64,000 nucleotides of DNA from Lagopus muta (taxonomy: Eukaryota > Chordata > Aves > Galliformes > Phasianidae), in the NCBI RefSeq assembly GCF_023343835.1, contig NC_064437.1, positions 46,158,967 through 46,222,966 of the forward strand. The letters are read 5' to 3'. This document shows positions 13,201-28,200 of this stretch, one piece after another (positions within the stretch are counted from its first letter, which is position 1; each line of letters opens with the position of its first letter). The notes below the pieces were generated by a model. That model had not been told where the DNA came from. It did not search any database and saw only the letters and a list, made by a program, of their open reading frames with translations. Made by a program: the position numbers and the translations under genes.

Positions 13201-16200
13201 GTTAACACATTGGTATGGGTAACTCAATAGATTGCTTTCTTTCCTTTAACTAAAGATTATATTTCAAGCACAGCATTAGAAAGATACCACACTACAGAAT
13301 GCCTAAATAAGACATGATGGAGTTCAGCACTGGGTTTTAATGCTGGAAGGATGGGGTTTTTTATGGTAGGGTCTAGAAACTGCTCAGAGCAAAAATGCAG
13401 CCAGGTCACCAAGGTTAAGTCACATTTCTTGCGCTTTGTGCAAAAATGCTTTATGAAAATAAGCAAAAAAAGAGCCACCTACATAGAACTGGAAGTACAT
13501 ATACCTTCTTTAGCAGCCAAGTACTCCCTACACGTACCAAGTCTATCAACAGCAAGAAGACTCAGAAAAAACTTCAGATTTTTCTTAGAAGTGTATGAAC
13601 ATGAACTTCAGAGCAGTGAAAACAATTTGCCATGACAACACATTTACTAACCTTTAGTGCTTCCAGCCCTGCTTGGATCACAGGTCCAAAAACAGTTTCT
13701 GTTTCTCTTGTGTCTGCAAACATTTCTGGAATCTGGTCCAGCAAGCTAACAAAAAACAAAAGGAAAAATTCAGGAAGATTAAATTTAAATGGTAAAGCCA
13801 CATAGAGATGCTGTTGGTGAGCTACTAGACTAGGTGGCTTAAACAAGTGTCCCTAACAATATATGAAGTATGTGCAAGTCTATATACATAATCACTTATT
13901 CTCCCCAGTATTTGGCATGTCATTAGTTTGCTGTGGAAAAGAACTCATGCTTTGTAATCCCTTACTGACTTTCTCAGCAGCTTCAGCTGATGCCTATATC
14001 AACAACTCCTCTGTATTTTGCTTTTTTAATATACTCCAATGTATACTGCTAAATAAACTCTTACGAAAGCCTACCAATACTTTGCACCTCTTTGCAAAAA
14101 TCTGTGTGCTACTGAAAGATTAACTGGTTTAATGGACAGCTTTGTATTTGTTCTTGTTAATGCACTACAAATATACAGCTATAATTTATAAAAAAAACAA
14201 CCCAGAACAACAAAACATGCACTGTCTAGTTCCCAAAACCAATTTAACAACACATCATGGTTTAATTAATATTAGTTTGCCAAAGTTTTGTCAATTTCCT
14301 ATTCTTCCCTTGTGAATTTTATTTTCTCTATTCTGCTCATTTAATTTTCTCCAGAGAACTAAAGTTGGAAATATCTGTTGTCTTACTTTACAGTTACTCA
14401 GGCAACTGCCTTAAAGACAATGATTCAGTATTCTTATCAATTACACTCTGCATCACATTAGTTGTGGTTTTTGTTTTTTTTCTTTTAAGTTTGCTTGTTC
14501 ACCCATAAAGACCCACCTGCCCCAAATTCCATTATATGCACCCACTGTCAAGCTGGACTACAAGCCAAATACACTCTTAAAGAATTGTCCTGTTTTGTCC
14601 TGCAAGTTTAATCTGAAACAGTATACAAAGCTAATATATAGAGTGACTTCTAGGTGTATAACAGGACAAAGAAACAGTGAACATTACTTTTAAACACAAT
14701 GCCTGAATCTATCAAACTAGACATTTCCTACACACATCATAACTCAATTTAAGTTACCTGGCAATAACTGTCCTGGACTCATTCACATTCACCAGAAAGC
14801 CATCGAGGAGTGGCACAAACATGTCTGCCACATCTGAGACAACCATCATTTGTGGCTGTGCCAACGAGCTCTTCACGTTGTAGAAGTGTAATACTTTGTT
14901 GTAAGTGACAAAGCCTACTCGAATGGCAGATTCCTCCATGTTGCCTTCCCTGTAAGAGACAGACATCACATCTAAGTAGACGGTGAGTGAAATCATTATA
15001 CAGGATACAGCACAGTAAGGGATAAGGGAAAAATGAAAGGAAGGAAATCTGTTACAGCTAGAAAGAACTCAAAGATGTCCTGCTTGATCTCATTGTGAAA
15101 ATAAGCTTCATAGGCTTTTTTCCAAGGGAGAAAGTAAGATCCCTCCATTTGGACTGGATACAACAATTTACAATGTCCCTTACCTGGGCAGATAATCTAG
15201 TATCGACTTTAATTCTTCACATATTAGTCTCACTAAGCCACTCTTCACAGCATTGTAAGACACATCAATCATGAAAATGAAAGCAGGTGGACTGGGAAAC
15301 TTGTTATTCTGTGGAAGAGGGGGAAAGAAATCACATTAAGTTCATCTAATAGCTCTGTAACATGAATAAATGAATGATGGCCCAAACTCTAATAACTTTC
15401 ATGTACATTCCACCCATGAAAAGCAATTGTTTCTTCAGATCACTTTCCATCCCTGTTCAACTAACAAAGTTAGTTAGCACTCTACACTTGAAACAGATCA
15501 ATGTTACACGTCCCTGACAGATTTTGTTCAGTGAACAGAAGCATAACCACAACTGAGGACAGACAGTGAAAGTAGAGTGTGACATCTCCTGTAGTTTAAG
15601 ACCCTGGAATTTGTCTAGGACTTGTTCTAGATGATTTCTTCAATACAGAGCAAAACATTTTCCTCCAGGAGCTGCAACCTTTCCCTTCTACTTACATATC
15701 AAGTCTACTTTGGGAAAAGAACAGTTTTCTCAAGTCTGTAGATCATATTGAAAAGGATGCACATAGAAAAAACAGGAAACCAGAATTTTCAGAAGAGCTA
15801 AGAAGACCACATCTCATTTGACTTAAAAATGTATCCTAAGCTGTTAATTGCAACATAATGGATTTTCCTTTCACTAAACCTGAAGCATCAGAAGGTAACT
15901 AGTGTAGAATTGCAACATTTAGGTTGCAATCTATTTTTCCGAGTTTTAAGTTGCTTTAACATGCACTGCACAGATGTCACCCTCAGAAGTTAGTTAGGAT
16001 TTAAGTCTTCAATCAAAAGTGAGATAGCTCTAATAATACGTATTTCCATTCTATTCTTGTGTTTTTAACAACTATGGCAGTAGCTGAAATGTAATTTCAA
16101 TAGGTAAAGGTCGTTTTCCGTACCAAGTGGCACATCATATCATCACTATTACTGCATTCTTCTTGAACCTCTTTTACCTTCTCCTTGTGCCCCCCAAAAA

Positions 16201-19200
16201 ATAGAGACACTTTCTCCTGCAGAATTGCTATGGTGACAAAACATATCCCAGCTGTAAGTGGTTATATAGCTCCAGAAGAGAATGACAGAGGCAGCTATAA
16301 CAAAGTACTACTTTGTACTACTTACAGTCATGGAAAAGTTGTTTTATATTTAAAAGCAAAACAAAAATACAGTAATAAACACATACTGTACCTTGCAGTA
16401 GTCAACTGTTGCCAGAAACTCATATGAACCCAGTGATAACTCAGGTCGATCATAGAAATCTACTCGCTTTCCAGTATGATCCAAATGCTGGAAGTAGTGA
16501 GCTGGCACTGGGGGAAAAAAAGCAACTTCAGAGATGTGACCATGATAAACACTGCTGCTAGAGAGCTAACGTGACAACAGCTGGTTCAGATGAAACTTCA
16601 GGAAAACTAGCTAGTTTGCAAGCATTACAAGAATCACTGCTCCAATTTAAGAATGTCATTAAATCCAACAGATACAGATGAACTGCTTCTAGTTTGTCTT
16701 ATGCACAAACTGGCATGCTGTATAGTCACCACTGTGCTTTTCTTTAATCTCCTTTACATTTTCATTTTACATTTCATATCAGAAAGATCACTGCAACATG
16801 CTCTTTGGGTTTTTCTGAAGGATTTAGTCCAAAGGAAAAAATACCAGTCTTGTAAAAGCAGTAAAGAATGACTTGCAATAGAATCTGATGCAAACTGTAG
16901 GCTTCAATATTACTGATTCTGTTTAGGCACACCAAAAACTGAGCCACTCCTTTTGCTATGAGTTACTCAAACCACTCAAAACTTCATCAGTTCAAAACAA
17001 AGTGATACCATTAAAACTGTGTATATATAAAAAAAGAGATCACTCTCTACTCTCCAAGTATACACTCAGTACAAGCTGTTTGTTTTTTTTTTTTTTTAAT
17101 GCTGAAAATAGGGATTGTTCTGAAGTATTAGGTACAACTACATTATACTTCCACAGCATTTCTTTCACTGGCTGCCTCTGAGCTTCCTTCCTTTTCCTAC
17201 AGCTGCTCAGTTATTGCAGGTACAGCCATTTATAAAGCTGCTGAGTGCACAATGTCAGAGAATGCACATGGGCTATGAAAAATCACCATAAAAGTTTCTC
17301 TTGTTTGTTTCTTAAACCAGCCATTTCCAGTCTCAGCTAACTTCCTATTTTGGTTTGCCATGGACACGTTATGCAGAGTAACTGAGGTGATGAGAACAAA
17401 AGCCAGCAGTGCTACCAAATGAAACCCTCAAAAACAATGTTGCTGCACCCTGCATTTCCACTGTCCACACAAAACAAACCCACAGATGCCAGCCCACAAA
17501 CAGCACACAGCCGCTTCTGCTTAAGAGGGAACGTGCTTTATATTGATTTAGAACAACAACAAATACTAACTGGCATATACTGAACACTCCTATCCAGCCA
17601 CAGCAGATCTACCTGCAATCTCACCTCCAAATAGTGTCCAAAGAGGCTTTGCAAGAAAAAAAATCCTAATTCATGCTACTGTCTGAAGGTTAATCTCAGT
17701 ACCATAAATAATTTCTCAAAACACTATACATCATGCAACAAGTATTTCATGTTCCAAAGTTGCAGCAATAATGCTGCGACAAATAAGCACCTACTTAATT
17801 TGAGCATCATTTCTGAACTGAATATTGAACTTTTTTTGGGGGGGGGAGGGGAGTTGGTGGTTGTTTTCCCAAAAGTAGATATGCCAAAGCACAGCATACA
17901 TTATAAATCACTGTAACACAACTAAGATCCATTGCTTTGAATCTTGTTCAAAGATCAATAGTGCCCAGAGTCTGGTTTTCAGAAGAAACCTTACCCTCAG
18001 TGACACAGCTGCAGAAACAGCACTGGAACCTCCTTCCGCCCTCAATAAACTGCATAAAAGGGCACATGTAGGCCTTGCACCTATTGCATCGGACAGGACC
18101 AGATTCTCCATGGTCCACCAAATAAGGAAGGGTCTGTGCAAGCAGGGAAAATAAAAAGAAAGGTCATATGATTACAAATAAAATTGACCACACATACTGC
18201 AGAGCTTAAAACAATTTCCTTGTACATTGTACAGGATTTAGCATTTCAGCAGCTGTGGGAGAGAACACAGAGGAAGCCTGAACAAGTATTTCAAAAATGT
18301 TTTTCAACTCAATCTCTCAACACAGCAGTTCCCTTGTGGGCTGCAGTCACTAATGGGCTATCCTACTTTGACACAAACAAGTACTGCTGCATGGTCCTGC
18401 ACTACCTTATATAGTAGCTTGCTTGAAGAGCAGGAGCGCCACACTCACAGCATGAATGGATCTCAGATGAACACAGAAGACTGAAGTTATGCAAATAACA
18501 GCTGTGATAACTTCACAGGAGTAAGCACAATTTTATTTCATTTTTTACTTCTTGTTTTTTAAAAATAATTCTCTACCTCTTATATTTCCCCTTCACAAAG
18601 AGCAAGATTAAAAAAGAAGTCAGTGATTGCATTCCACATATTTAAGAATTTAAAGCATCTAAACTAACTTCAAAACTCTAAACTGATCACATTCATTCTT
18701 GAAGATCACCGTGAATTGAAGCATATCTGTCAGTTTTGCTTGCCCTGACCCCATTATAGAGCAAGTCCTTTAAAACTGCTGTGTAGCAAACCATTTTTAA
18801 ACCATCACTGACAAAACAACGTGTTTGTGGTCAAAACAGATTAAGATGTTTGGCAACCTGTGCAGCTTCTCAGTCACAGAATGAGGAAGACTCCCTGTAG
18901 AATGATTAATAAATTTTGGAAGCTATGATCTGTATTCACAGTTTACCATACCTTTCAAAATAATCAAGAATCCAGCACAGTAGGTGTAACTGCTTACTTT
19001 TAACTTACATGACACTAATGGTGTCCCCATTTACATTCTTTCAGTCCCCCTAAACCTCTCACTGTTCTTGTACAAGAACATATTTTATGAGCATGAGTCG
19101 AACAAACAACACAAGCACTTTCTTCCTCTTCATGACACAGACCCTGCTCTCATTCAACTCCAGGGGTCATTTATTGATGATACAATGGCTTTGTGACCAG

Positions 19201-22200
19201 TTTCCCAGATCCTACCCGGGCTGACCTCCTCTGAGGAAACCAGATTTCAAGTTTTATTATTGCCAGCAATGTTGGTATTGCGCTTCCAAAGCCTTTTCTT
19301 CAGCCTCTGTCCACCCAAAAATGCAAGGGTGCTGTAAACATGTCTTACTCTATATAACTTGTTATTAGCCACTTGTTCCCAGAAGGCAGAGTTTCTTCTT
19401 AAGGAGTCTTAAGATTTGCTATGTAAACTGTGCATTAGCACAGGACAAAGGCTCTGTAATTTCACAATCAGGTCCTGTATTTTGCAGATCCTAGATTTAT
19501 CCAAACACTGCATTCTCACCAGTCCTACGTATCCTCTCACTACTGATACGTTAAGCTTTAGCTTTATTTACAGTCTTACTCCTCTGAACAGCTGAGCCTT
19601 CATGTGTCATAACGACCCCCTTCACAGGGAGCTTGCCCTTGTCATAAATAACTTTCCAGTGATGGAAGCTAACCAGACTCCAGAACAATTTTCTGCTCCT
19701 AGATGAGTTTTTTTTTCCCCTGGGTATCAGAAGTGTTTGTCCAAAGCCTAAATACACCATAGAGCTGTTAAGCAGTGGTTTGTAACTAAAAGGAGCACAA
19801 GAGGTGAATGCCATCCTGTTGGAGAAACCTGCAGGCACAACAAGACAGCATTCACTTCTTGTGCTCCTTTTGAACCTCACTGAAATGCAGGCATTAATTT
19901 CACAATTCAGCTTTATCACAAATCAATTTTCGAAATCTAAATAACAGCTTAGGAAGATTAATAAAATGAAATAATCCCTACCCTTAAACTCCAGAGGACA
20001 TTCCTTGCCTTAGGAGATGCTAAAGTTAAGTTTAACAAGGCACAGAATACTGCAAATTTAGATTAAAACTTCCCAAGTTTATTTATTTGTCTTTATGTCA
20101 CTGCTCTAAGTAAGCTAATGCTACACAGTAACCACAGTATTTGTAATATTTTTAATACAGTTTCTAGCTCCAATATTGTTGGAGCTTTTATCTCCCCAGA
20201 TGGAGTGGGTAGAAGAGGTAACCAGTCACTTATTACAGCTAGAAGAAAGGACTGCACAGAATGAATGCAGAAATTCAAGCACAGTTCAGCAGAACCTGGT
20301 GCTCAGTCTTGCACTGTCAATTAATCCACACAGTGCTGTGCATGTACACAACATTAGCTTAATGAGTGCTACTTGATACACTCTCATCCAATTCCACAAC
20401 TTGATACCCCAGGCAACACTTAATGTCAGTGATTAGTAACAATCTAAATATCACAGGCCAAGAAAGAAATTGAAATAATTGCAAGTGCATGCATTTGTTA
20501 ACATCCTAGCATTCTGGTCATTTGGTCAGAGTAATGCTTAACGCTTACTATAAAAAAAAATAGCAGAAATTAGCATGGCAATCAAAATACTAAACATTTT
20601 GAACACAACACCTTCCTGCTTCTCTAATGCATATTTACGGGACAAGCAACATCTACCCAGCTCTCCTTACTTAAACAGATCTACTGCTGAAATTTAAACA
20701 AGGCATCTGTTATACGTGAACAAGGAACGACACTCCCCTGACAAGTTCAGACAGCATACAGTACATGTGTAACTGCATACAGCTCTCACCTCCTCTGGGG
20801 GTAGAGTAGCAAGCGGCTTTATGACAGCAGCTAGAGGAACCTGGGACTGTTTGGCCATATCTGAGGTGCAGGGAATATTGTAAGACGTGCATCTTATATA
20901 GCGGGGGCTTGCGTTACCTGGAGAACAAAGGAACAAATCCCAACAAATTTCAGAACAAGTTTATGTTCAAGAACAGAAATCAAGATAGCTTCAGCTGTGC
21001 TGAAGGCTATTCCTCTATAAATGGAATTTGATCCTCAAAATATATAATACTTTGCTTCAATAAATATTTCTGCTGTGATCATCATTTTGCACGTGCAAAT
21101 TTCTGGTTTCTCAGCTTCACTTAGTTGGTCAGAGGATATCTTGATAACCATCAGTGTGCTTTGAGATTCATTTATATCAAGTACACTTTAAGATTGCACT
21201 TGAGGTTTTAAAGTACAGATGGTATTCTGCAAAAAACATCTATTAAAAAACACTGGACTGAGTGAACAGAGGATCATACATCTTCATTAAAGCTTTTCAC
21301 AAAAGGAAGGAGACAACATCCCTATTTTCTTTTGATAAAAAGAAATAAAACACAGTTCCTAGTTTCATATGCAACTGCATATTTTAATGTTATGTACTTA
21401 AATCCCACATGAAATTCATTCTTTACCAATTCTTGTGCAGTGAAATTTCACACTACAAACAAGCAGGTGGACACAGACACACGCCCAGCAAACAAATTTA
21501 CCCTTCTTTCTGCACTACAGAATCACCAAATGAAAGAATGAATATCCTGAATTGGAAGGAAACCACAAGAATTACATAAACTTAATTCCATAATTACATA
21601 ACACTCAATTCCAAACTGAATGCGTCTTTATGATTAACACTGCATAATATAAGCCTCAAAAATCAAACCAAGCAAATTTGACTCAAATTTAAACCTCTAA
21701 AAAAATTTATGTTCCATTCTTTCTGCAGAGTAAATCACAGTATGGGCAAAAATCTCAACTCAGACATTCCTAATTTTTTTTTTTCTTTTTTTTCCCAAGT
21801 CCGGCTGAGAAGAGAAGCACCCAACCATAGTGTTGGACTCTGAACTTCAGAGTTTTTAAACTTTTGGAGTTTAAAAACTCCAAAAAAGTGTAGGAAATAA
21901 AGTTGAAATATTCTTTCTCTACGAAATCCATGGACCAAATGACATCCCACTTATATGCTGTTTTCAGATGAATTCCAACAATACTGCTGGTAAATTTCAA
22001 TTCTGAGCTATCATGATATAGTTCCACAGAAAAAGCTTCACCTGCTGCTTATGCTGCTCCCAGGAACCTGCCCTGGGAAACATTTTTTGGCTGTGGATTG
22101 GTCATTTTACCTTGATCCTTGACCAGGAAATTGGTAGTAACGAGAGGTGGGACCTGCCCTCTCACTCCAGTGACAAATGGTTCTGATCCACGGTTACTTC

Positions 22201-25200
22201 TGTCATCTTCAATCACTTGGATCTACGATGGAAAACATTGAGTTAATATTTGGAGTCTTGGATAACCAAAAATTTGCATCTGCAAGGCAGTGGAAAGGGA
22301 ACCTGAGGCAAACGTCACTAGCTCTAAAAAAGTAACAAGTCTAAAGCAAGTAAGTTTTACCAAGCAGTCACCTCTCAGCTGGATTTCAGATAATATTGAA
22401 TGACTAACAAATAACATTGAAGTTACACAATTTTCCCAAGTATTTTGAACAGTAGTATACTTTGTGTGCTATGATCTGAGCTGAACTCAAGAAGGAAATT
22501 TAGATCAAGAAAGGAACTTTTGCTAGTATTCCTTTTTTACCGATCTTAGCCAAATTAAAATCAGAAGCTTATTTTAGTCTCAGGCTGAAGCTGTATAGAT
22601 GACCTGGCTTTTCCTTGCTGTTACATTCATGGTGCTTTTTGGAGATGCAGAAAGTGAAGTTTCGATAGAGAGTTATCAATGATTCAGGCTTAAACTTCAC
22701 AAAACAAGTGAAAGTTTTCATTTTTATTAGAATGACAATTTTGAAATTAATACAAATGTACTACAGAAAACAGAAAAGCACTGAACAGTTTTAATCGACT
22801 CAAATACCCGTTGAACTTTGCATAAGAACAGAAGATTGTTCTTACGTAGTTTTAATTACCTTTACTATATTGGTGCTTGAATCAAAAATTAAAACTAGCA
22901 ATTCTTCTGATCTTATTGTGCCAACCACCTGTATCTTTGATTACACTGTGAAATGTGGAACTGTGCACAGCAGAACTTCCACCCTCTCAGTACAGATTCC
23001 AAGTTGCGACAAAAAACACCACCCACAGCATCAGACTTCTCTCACTCAAATCGAGTTCCATCTCAAAAGTCTACAGACTGATTGACATCGATGACCTCAC
23101 AGCTTGTAGCTGTTCTATGACCAAATTTAGCTAAACAAGGAAGAACTGGTACAAGGGTAATTGTTTTTTCTCCTTCCAGCGCAAAAGGTAGCTGCTTTGT
23201 CTTCAGATAAATTTCTCAAGACACAACCATTGTATTTCCAAATTCAAAATATAATGGTTACAAATTAGCACAGATAATGAAAGAATGTTTCTAGCTCCCC
23301 ATGCTTCATAGTAGTCAACTAGAAGATTTACATCAGCAAGTAACATCAAAAGAAAACAGTGTTTCCTCACTTGTAGCAGTTCAAAGCATTAGCCCAGTAT
23401 TGCTATCAACAAGAACTGTAACCAAATTCTGCTCAGAAATGGTAAAAGACATGGCTACAAAGGCTCATAAGGTGTGCATGTTAACATGGAACACACTACA
23501 CGGACAATTACACTGATGACTTAACACTTAAAATGCCATGTAATCTGTATTTTAAGGAACAGATAAAGTGAAGGGGAGACATTCTTCATGATCTGTTTCT
23601 GAAACAGTCTACTTTCTATTGCCTCACCAAACATCACAGAAGAGACTTTAACAACCTCTCGTGGTGTTATACTCATTTTCGTAAGGCAAGCAGGACATAG
23701 CAAGGAAAGGATATAGGATTAGTGATGAAGGGTTAATGAGGTGAAGTTCAGGTTCCATGCATGCACAGATGGTCACCAACACAGACCACAGTTGACATAT
23801 ATATAGCACTTACTGGACTAGGAATTGCATCTGGGTCTATTCTGTGTCTGGGTTTCTGCTGGGGTGGCAGCTCATTAAGTTGCTTTTTTAAAAAAATATG
23901 CATATAAATAAAAAGTAAAGAGTGCCACCAAAAAAAAAAGAAAGAAAGAAAAAGAAAGGGAAGAGAATAATAAAACAAAAAGTAACAATGTTACTTCTCT
24001 CTACTCAAACTCGAAGCACTGCAATTAGATATATTTGGACATTCACTCATGCAACAAGAAACACATCAGCTTCTGCAACGTACACCAACCCCAAAAGTCA
24101 GTACTGCTGCAATACTGAGACACACTGCTATCAGATGTAGTAGCTCACGTGCTCATTTTGGTTAGAAATTGGGAATTTATGTTTCAAGAACATGCTGAAA
24201 TGAAGGTAACTGATAAAAGCCATCTGAGATCTCATTTAGTGGGAAAAAAGAAGCTGACAAGCATTATACATTCTTATTCTCGATGAAAAAAATTAGTCCT
24301 AAGCCTTATATAAACCTGGAGTCTAAATAGATCATCTTTTTTGAAAGCAGTAACTTCTGAATAGCAGCAATAAAGATCTCAGCTGTAATTCAAAACGAAA
24401 TTCTTTTTAGAGTTTTTAAGAGCCAGTTGTAATCACTGCTATGGAAAAGTTCCCTGTTACCAAACAGTTGCGGCCTTCTGAGACAGTAACAGCACCAGGA
24501 GCTGTGGAAGGAAAGTATAGCAGACCAGTGGCAACAGCACATCCAGGCTTAATATTACACATCACTGCTAGCCATTGCACACCATCGCTCGTCTTTTCCT
24601 CAGAACCTCCATTTCAAAAGATAATCCTAATTTGTGAAGCTGTCCATGTTTGATTGAAGTAGCATCCTGACTTTATGATCCAAAGAAAACTAACCAGGCA
24701 ATAGGAAAAGAAAAAACATTACAATCATCTCCTGTGAACCTTAGTTCAAGCTTCGATCATGCAGTTCATAGATTGCTACCTACCAGCAGTTAGTTCACCT
24801 TGGAAAGTAATTAAGTTAGAATTCAGAAATGATGAAGCAAACTTAATCTAAGCCCTCAAGGATTGCTAAAATGTAACATAGTACCAAAAAAGCCCTGAGG
24901 AATTAAAGCAGTGATACGTATACGCAGTGTCTTTCTTCAGTTGTCAAGGGAAAAAGTGCTTCTGGGCTTATTCATAACAAGTGACAGAAGCTGGATATAA
25001 TAGAGAAAAGAAAGCAGGAAAAAAAAGACTGTTGCTCTTTGGAACAAGAAACCTGCTTTCAGCTTTGGTCTCTGTCAGTTTTGTTAAGAGTAAAGACACT
25101 ACAGAAAAGTTCACACTTAAGAACAAAGTAAGCTTACAGGGCTAGGAATTGAATCTGGATCCAAGCGTTTTGGTGGTGGTGGTCCAGGCTGACTTCCATA

Positions 25201-28200
25201 ATTTGGTGTGCCTGGATAGGCTCCGCCATAGTTTGGCTGGGGGCCCCTCACCTGTCCAAAGGAACCTTGCAAGAAAGGAACAATAAATTAAATAACTGCT
25301 AACATAAGGCACTTCCCATTCATTCTATCATCATAAAAATAACAAGAATCCTACACGCTTTCCAGATAATTAGGATTAAATTTTTTTCAGTATTTTAGCT
25401 CAGTATATCTCAACCAGTGATTCAGTAAGCTGACACAGCCCTCCTTAAAATCAGACTTAAAGAAACATGGTTAAGACCAACATAACTGTTTTCAAAATAA
25501 CAGGATTAAAATATGTATTAAGATGTGTACTGTCAACATTCTGCAGAACTGCCTAAAAAAAATTACACACAGAACAGCCAGAGAGTCAGTGGATGACCCC
25601 ACAGTGCCATAAACTAAAGTTGTGCAAAGAACTCTCAGGTAGTTTTGACTTGCCTGAAGTCACAGTAATAGGTTAACGTATGGTAACAACTTCTGGTTTG
25701 TTTTTTTGTTTTTTTGTTTTTTTTTTTTTAAACTTCATGAGGTCATTTCATATCACTGGATTAAAACCCGTAAAACAAATAGCTTAGAATGGTAAATACT
25801 ACTGTTTATCTTGGATTTGTCCTTTATCAGAGAGAAACAAGAGCAAAGCTTTGAACTCTAGCCAGAAGTTTCCAAGTTACAAACCTGCAATCCATTTCTC
25901 TGTAGCACACAGAGAATACATCTAACAAACAACTTCTACGTTAGGAACACTCACCGTTCTGCTGCATTTGGTATCCTGGCTGAGGAGGATGAGTGGGTGG
26001 AGGTGGTCCATGAAGGCCACTCATGGGAGGCCCTGGGTGAGGCCCTGACAGAGTTGATGGGGGTGGTGGTGAGGACACATGATTAGGCTGGGACATCGGT
26101 GGTCCAGCAACTGTCTGCCCAGACAGCGGTGGGCCGGGCATGGGAGGCAGCCTTGGGGCACCTGTGGAAGGAGGGTAAGAGGAAGGTCCAATCCCCGTAG
26201 AAGACGGAGGCGGAGCAAAACCAGGGACTTCAGTAGGTAAGCGCTGAGTTGGTACTGGTTGACCAGAAAAGGGAGGCTGTGCCAAAGGAAGACCTTGGGG
26301 CACACTGGGAGGAGGGGGTCCTTGGCTCGCAGTGTACGGTGTGTAGAGACCAGATCCTGTTGCACTGAAGCTCCCTGAGACCGGGGGAACCGATGTTGGG
26401 GGACCTAATAAGAAAACACATTACTATCATTTTTTTTTCTTCTTGATTTCCTCTAGAAAATTAATTCCAAACTCAAAACAATTCAAAACAGTACTCCTTC
26501 ACTCACAATTATCTAAACTGGTCTACCGCTTTCGCCTTCAGATGGACATTCCAGTACCAACATAAAAACCTTAAGTGAACATTACTCTAACGGATCTGAA
26601 AAATCTCCCTCTTCCTTACTATTTTTTGACGGAGCTGAGTGACAAGGAATGTAGACTCTCAGCTCACATACATGTAGATGTTTCTGTGTGTCACACACAG
26701 ATTCATTTAGTAATACGATTAAAGAATATAACAATATTCCTCCTTGTGTCCTGTAATACTTCCTGCACTGACTCCTGCAGTAATATCAGCTCTTTTTTCC
26801 CCAGTGATGATATCACCAGCCAAGGAAACTACTGTTTACAATGGCAGATATCAACATTCAGATAATCTCCATCAACATATGGCAATGAATCATTGACAAG
26901 AGCAAAACTTAATAAATAACTAGCACAAATTGAAAGCAACCACATATTTCTACAGCCAGAAAACCTCACCATATCCCAGTCCAGCTGGGGGAGGAGCAGA
27001 GATTGAAGTACTGCCAATTGTCATCCCTGCCATGTGATTGCTGAGTTGCTGTACACTGGATGGAGGGGGACCATATTGCTGGAACGTAGATGGCTGGCTG
27101 ACAGGCGCAGGTGCTGAGCCTGGCAGGAACGGCTGAGAAGCAGGCGGCCTGAGAAGGGGAGATGAGAAATTTCACTGATATCCCTTATGCAAACAGTTAC
27201 AGCTCTCCATGCCATTAAAAAGTTGCCCTAGCATATAAATACTAGACAATAATTTACATGAAGTATAAATTAAGCACTGTTGTTAAGTTTCTTAAAAATA
27301 ATTACGTACACCCCACACAGATCTGAATCTTTTTCATCATAAAAATCTGTTGGTTCCTAAAACACAAATTCTATGTCTAAAACTAATTAAATTTTCTGTT
27401 AATTCCATTTCAGTTCATGCTGTCAAGGAACCAAACACATCTACTACGTGGAAGCAATTGTTTCCAAACAAGACAGATTCTGGCAACCAGGAAATTATTT
27501 ATGGAAAAAGAAAAACTTTGGAGAAGTGGTTATAATTAGTCAACTGATGTCTATACATATAACACAGGTGCATTAAAAAGCACAAGGCAGAGGTCAAGGG
27601 AGGCGATCCTCCTTTACTTCGCCCTGGTGAGGCCACATCTGGAATAGTGTGTCCAGTTCTGGAGTCCCCAGTTCAAAAAAGACAGGGATCTCCTAGAAAG
27701 AGTCCAGTGGAGGGCAACAAAGATGACAAAGGGCCTGTCCTGTACAAGGAAAGGCTGAGAGACCTGGGACTCCTCAGACCAGAAAAGATTTGCTAAGAAT
27801 TGCTAAGAGAGGATCTCATAACTATTTATAAATTTTGAAGTGCAGAAGGTCAAGTTGATGCGAGTGGACTCTTCAGTGGCAAGCAATGACAGAACAGAAA
27901 GAAGCAGGCAGAAACTGTAACACAGGAAGTTCCATACTAACACAAAGAAAAATTTATTTACTGTCAGAGTGGTAGAGCACTGGAACAGAGAGGGCAATAA
28001 GATACAAAAAAAAGTCAGTGTCCACCACGGCAAAAACAAAGGATCTAAAGCAAAGTAAATGCCAAATGGCTGAGACCTAGCATTAAGATTTTCTCTTCTT
28101 GTATATACCTCTGCATTGGTGCTGTTGAGGTTGGGATCCCATTCTGCACATCTCCTTGTCCAAACTGACTGTACCCCTGGTGGCCAGAAGGAAGAGATGT

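Larger units (their letters stand above)
7229..25137 (-). other. SEC24C: SEC24C introns between residue-358 exon and the last exon
   Basis: Most introns here are 0.4-2 kb; the larger ones are 18134-20789, 20918-22110 and 22223-25137. Contents noted are a CR1 piece (12677-12845), a 12-bp-arm hairpin (21850-21880), an (AAAG)n-rich stretch (23930-23975) and T-rich runs. The 2.6-kb intron at 18134-20789 has no recognisable gene. Minus-strand open frames in these introns read through splice sites of real exons. Confidence 0.8.

Noticed and set aside
25941-26365. Overlapping second-frame protein opposite or alongside the Pro-rich SEC24C exon
   Set aside because: Alternative frames stay open only because of repeated CCN codons; the true frame is fixed by splice phase and homology.
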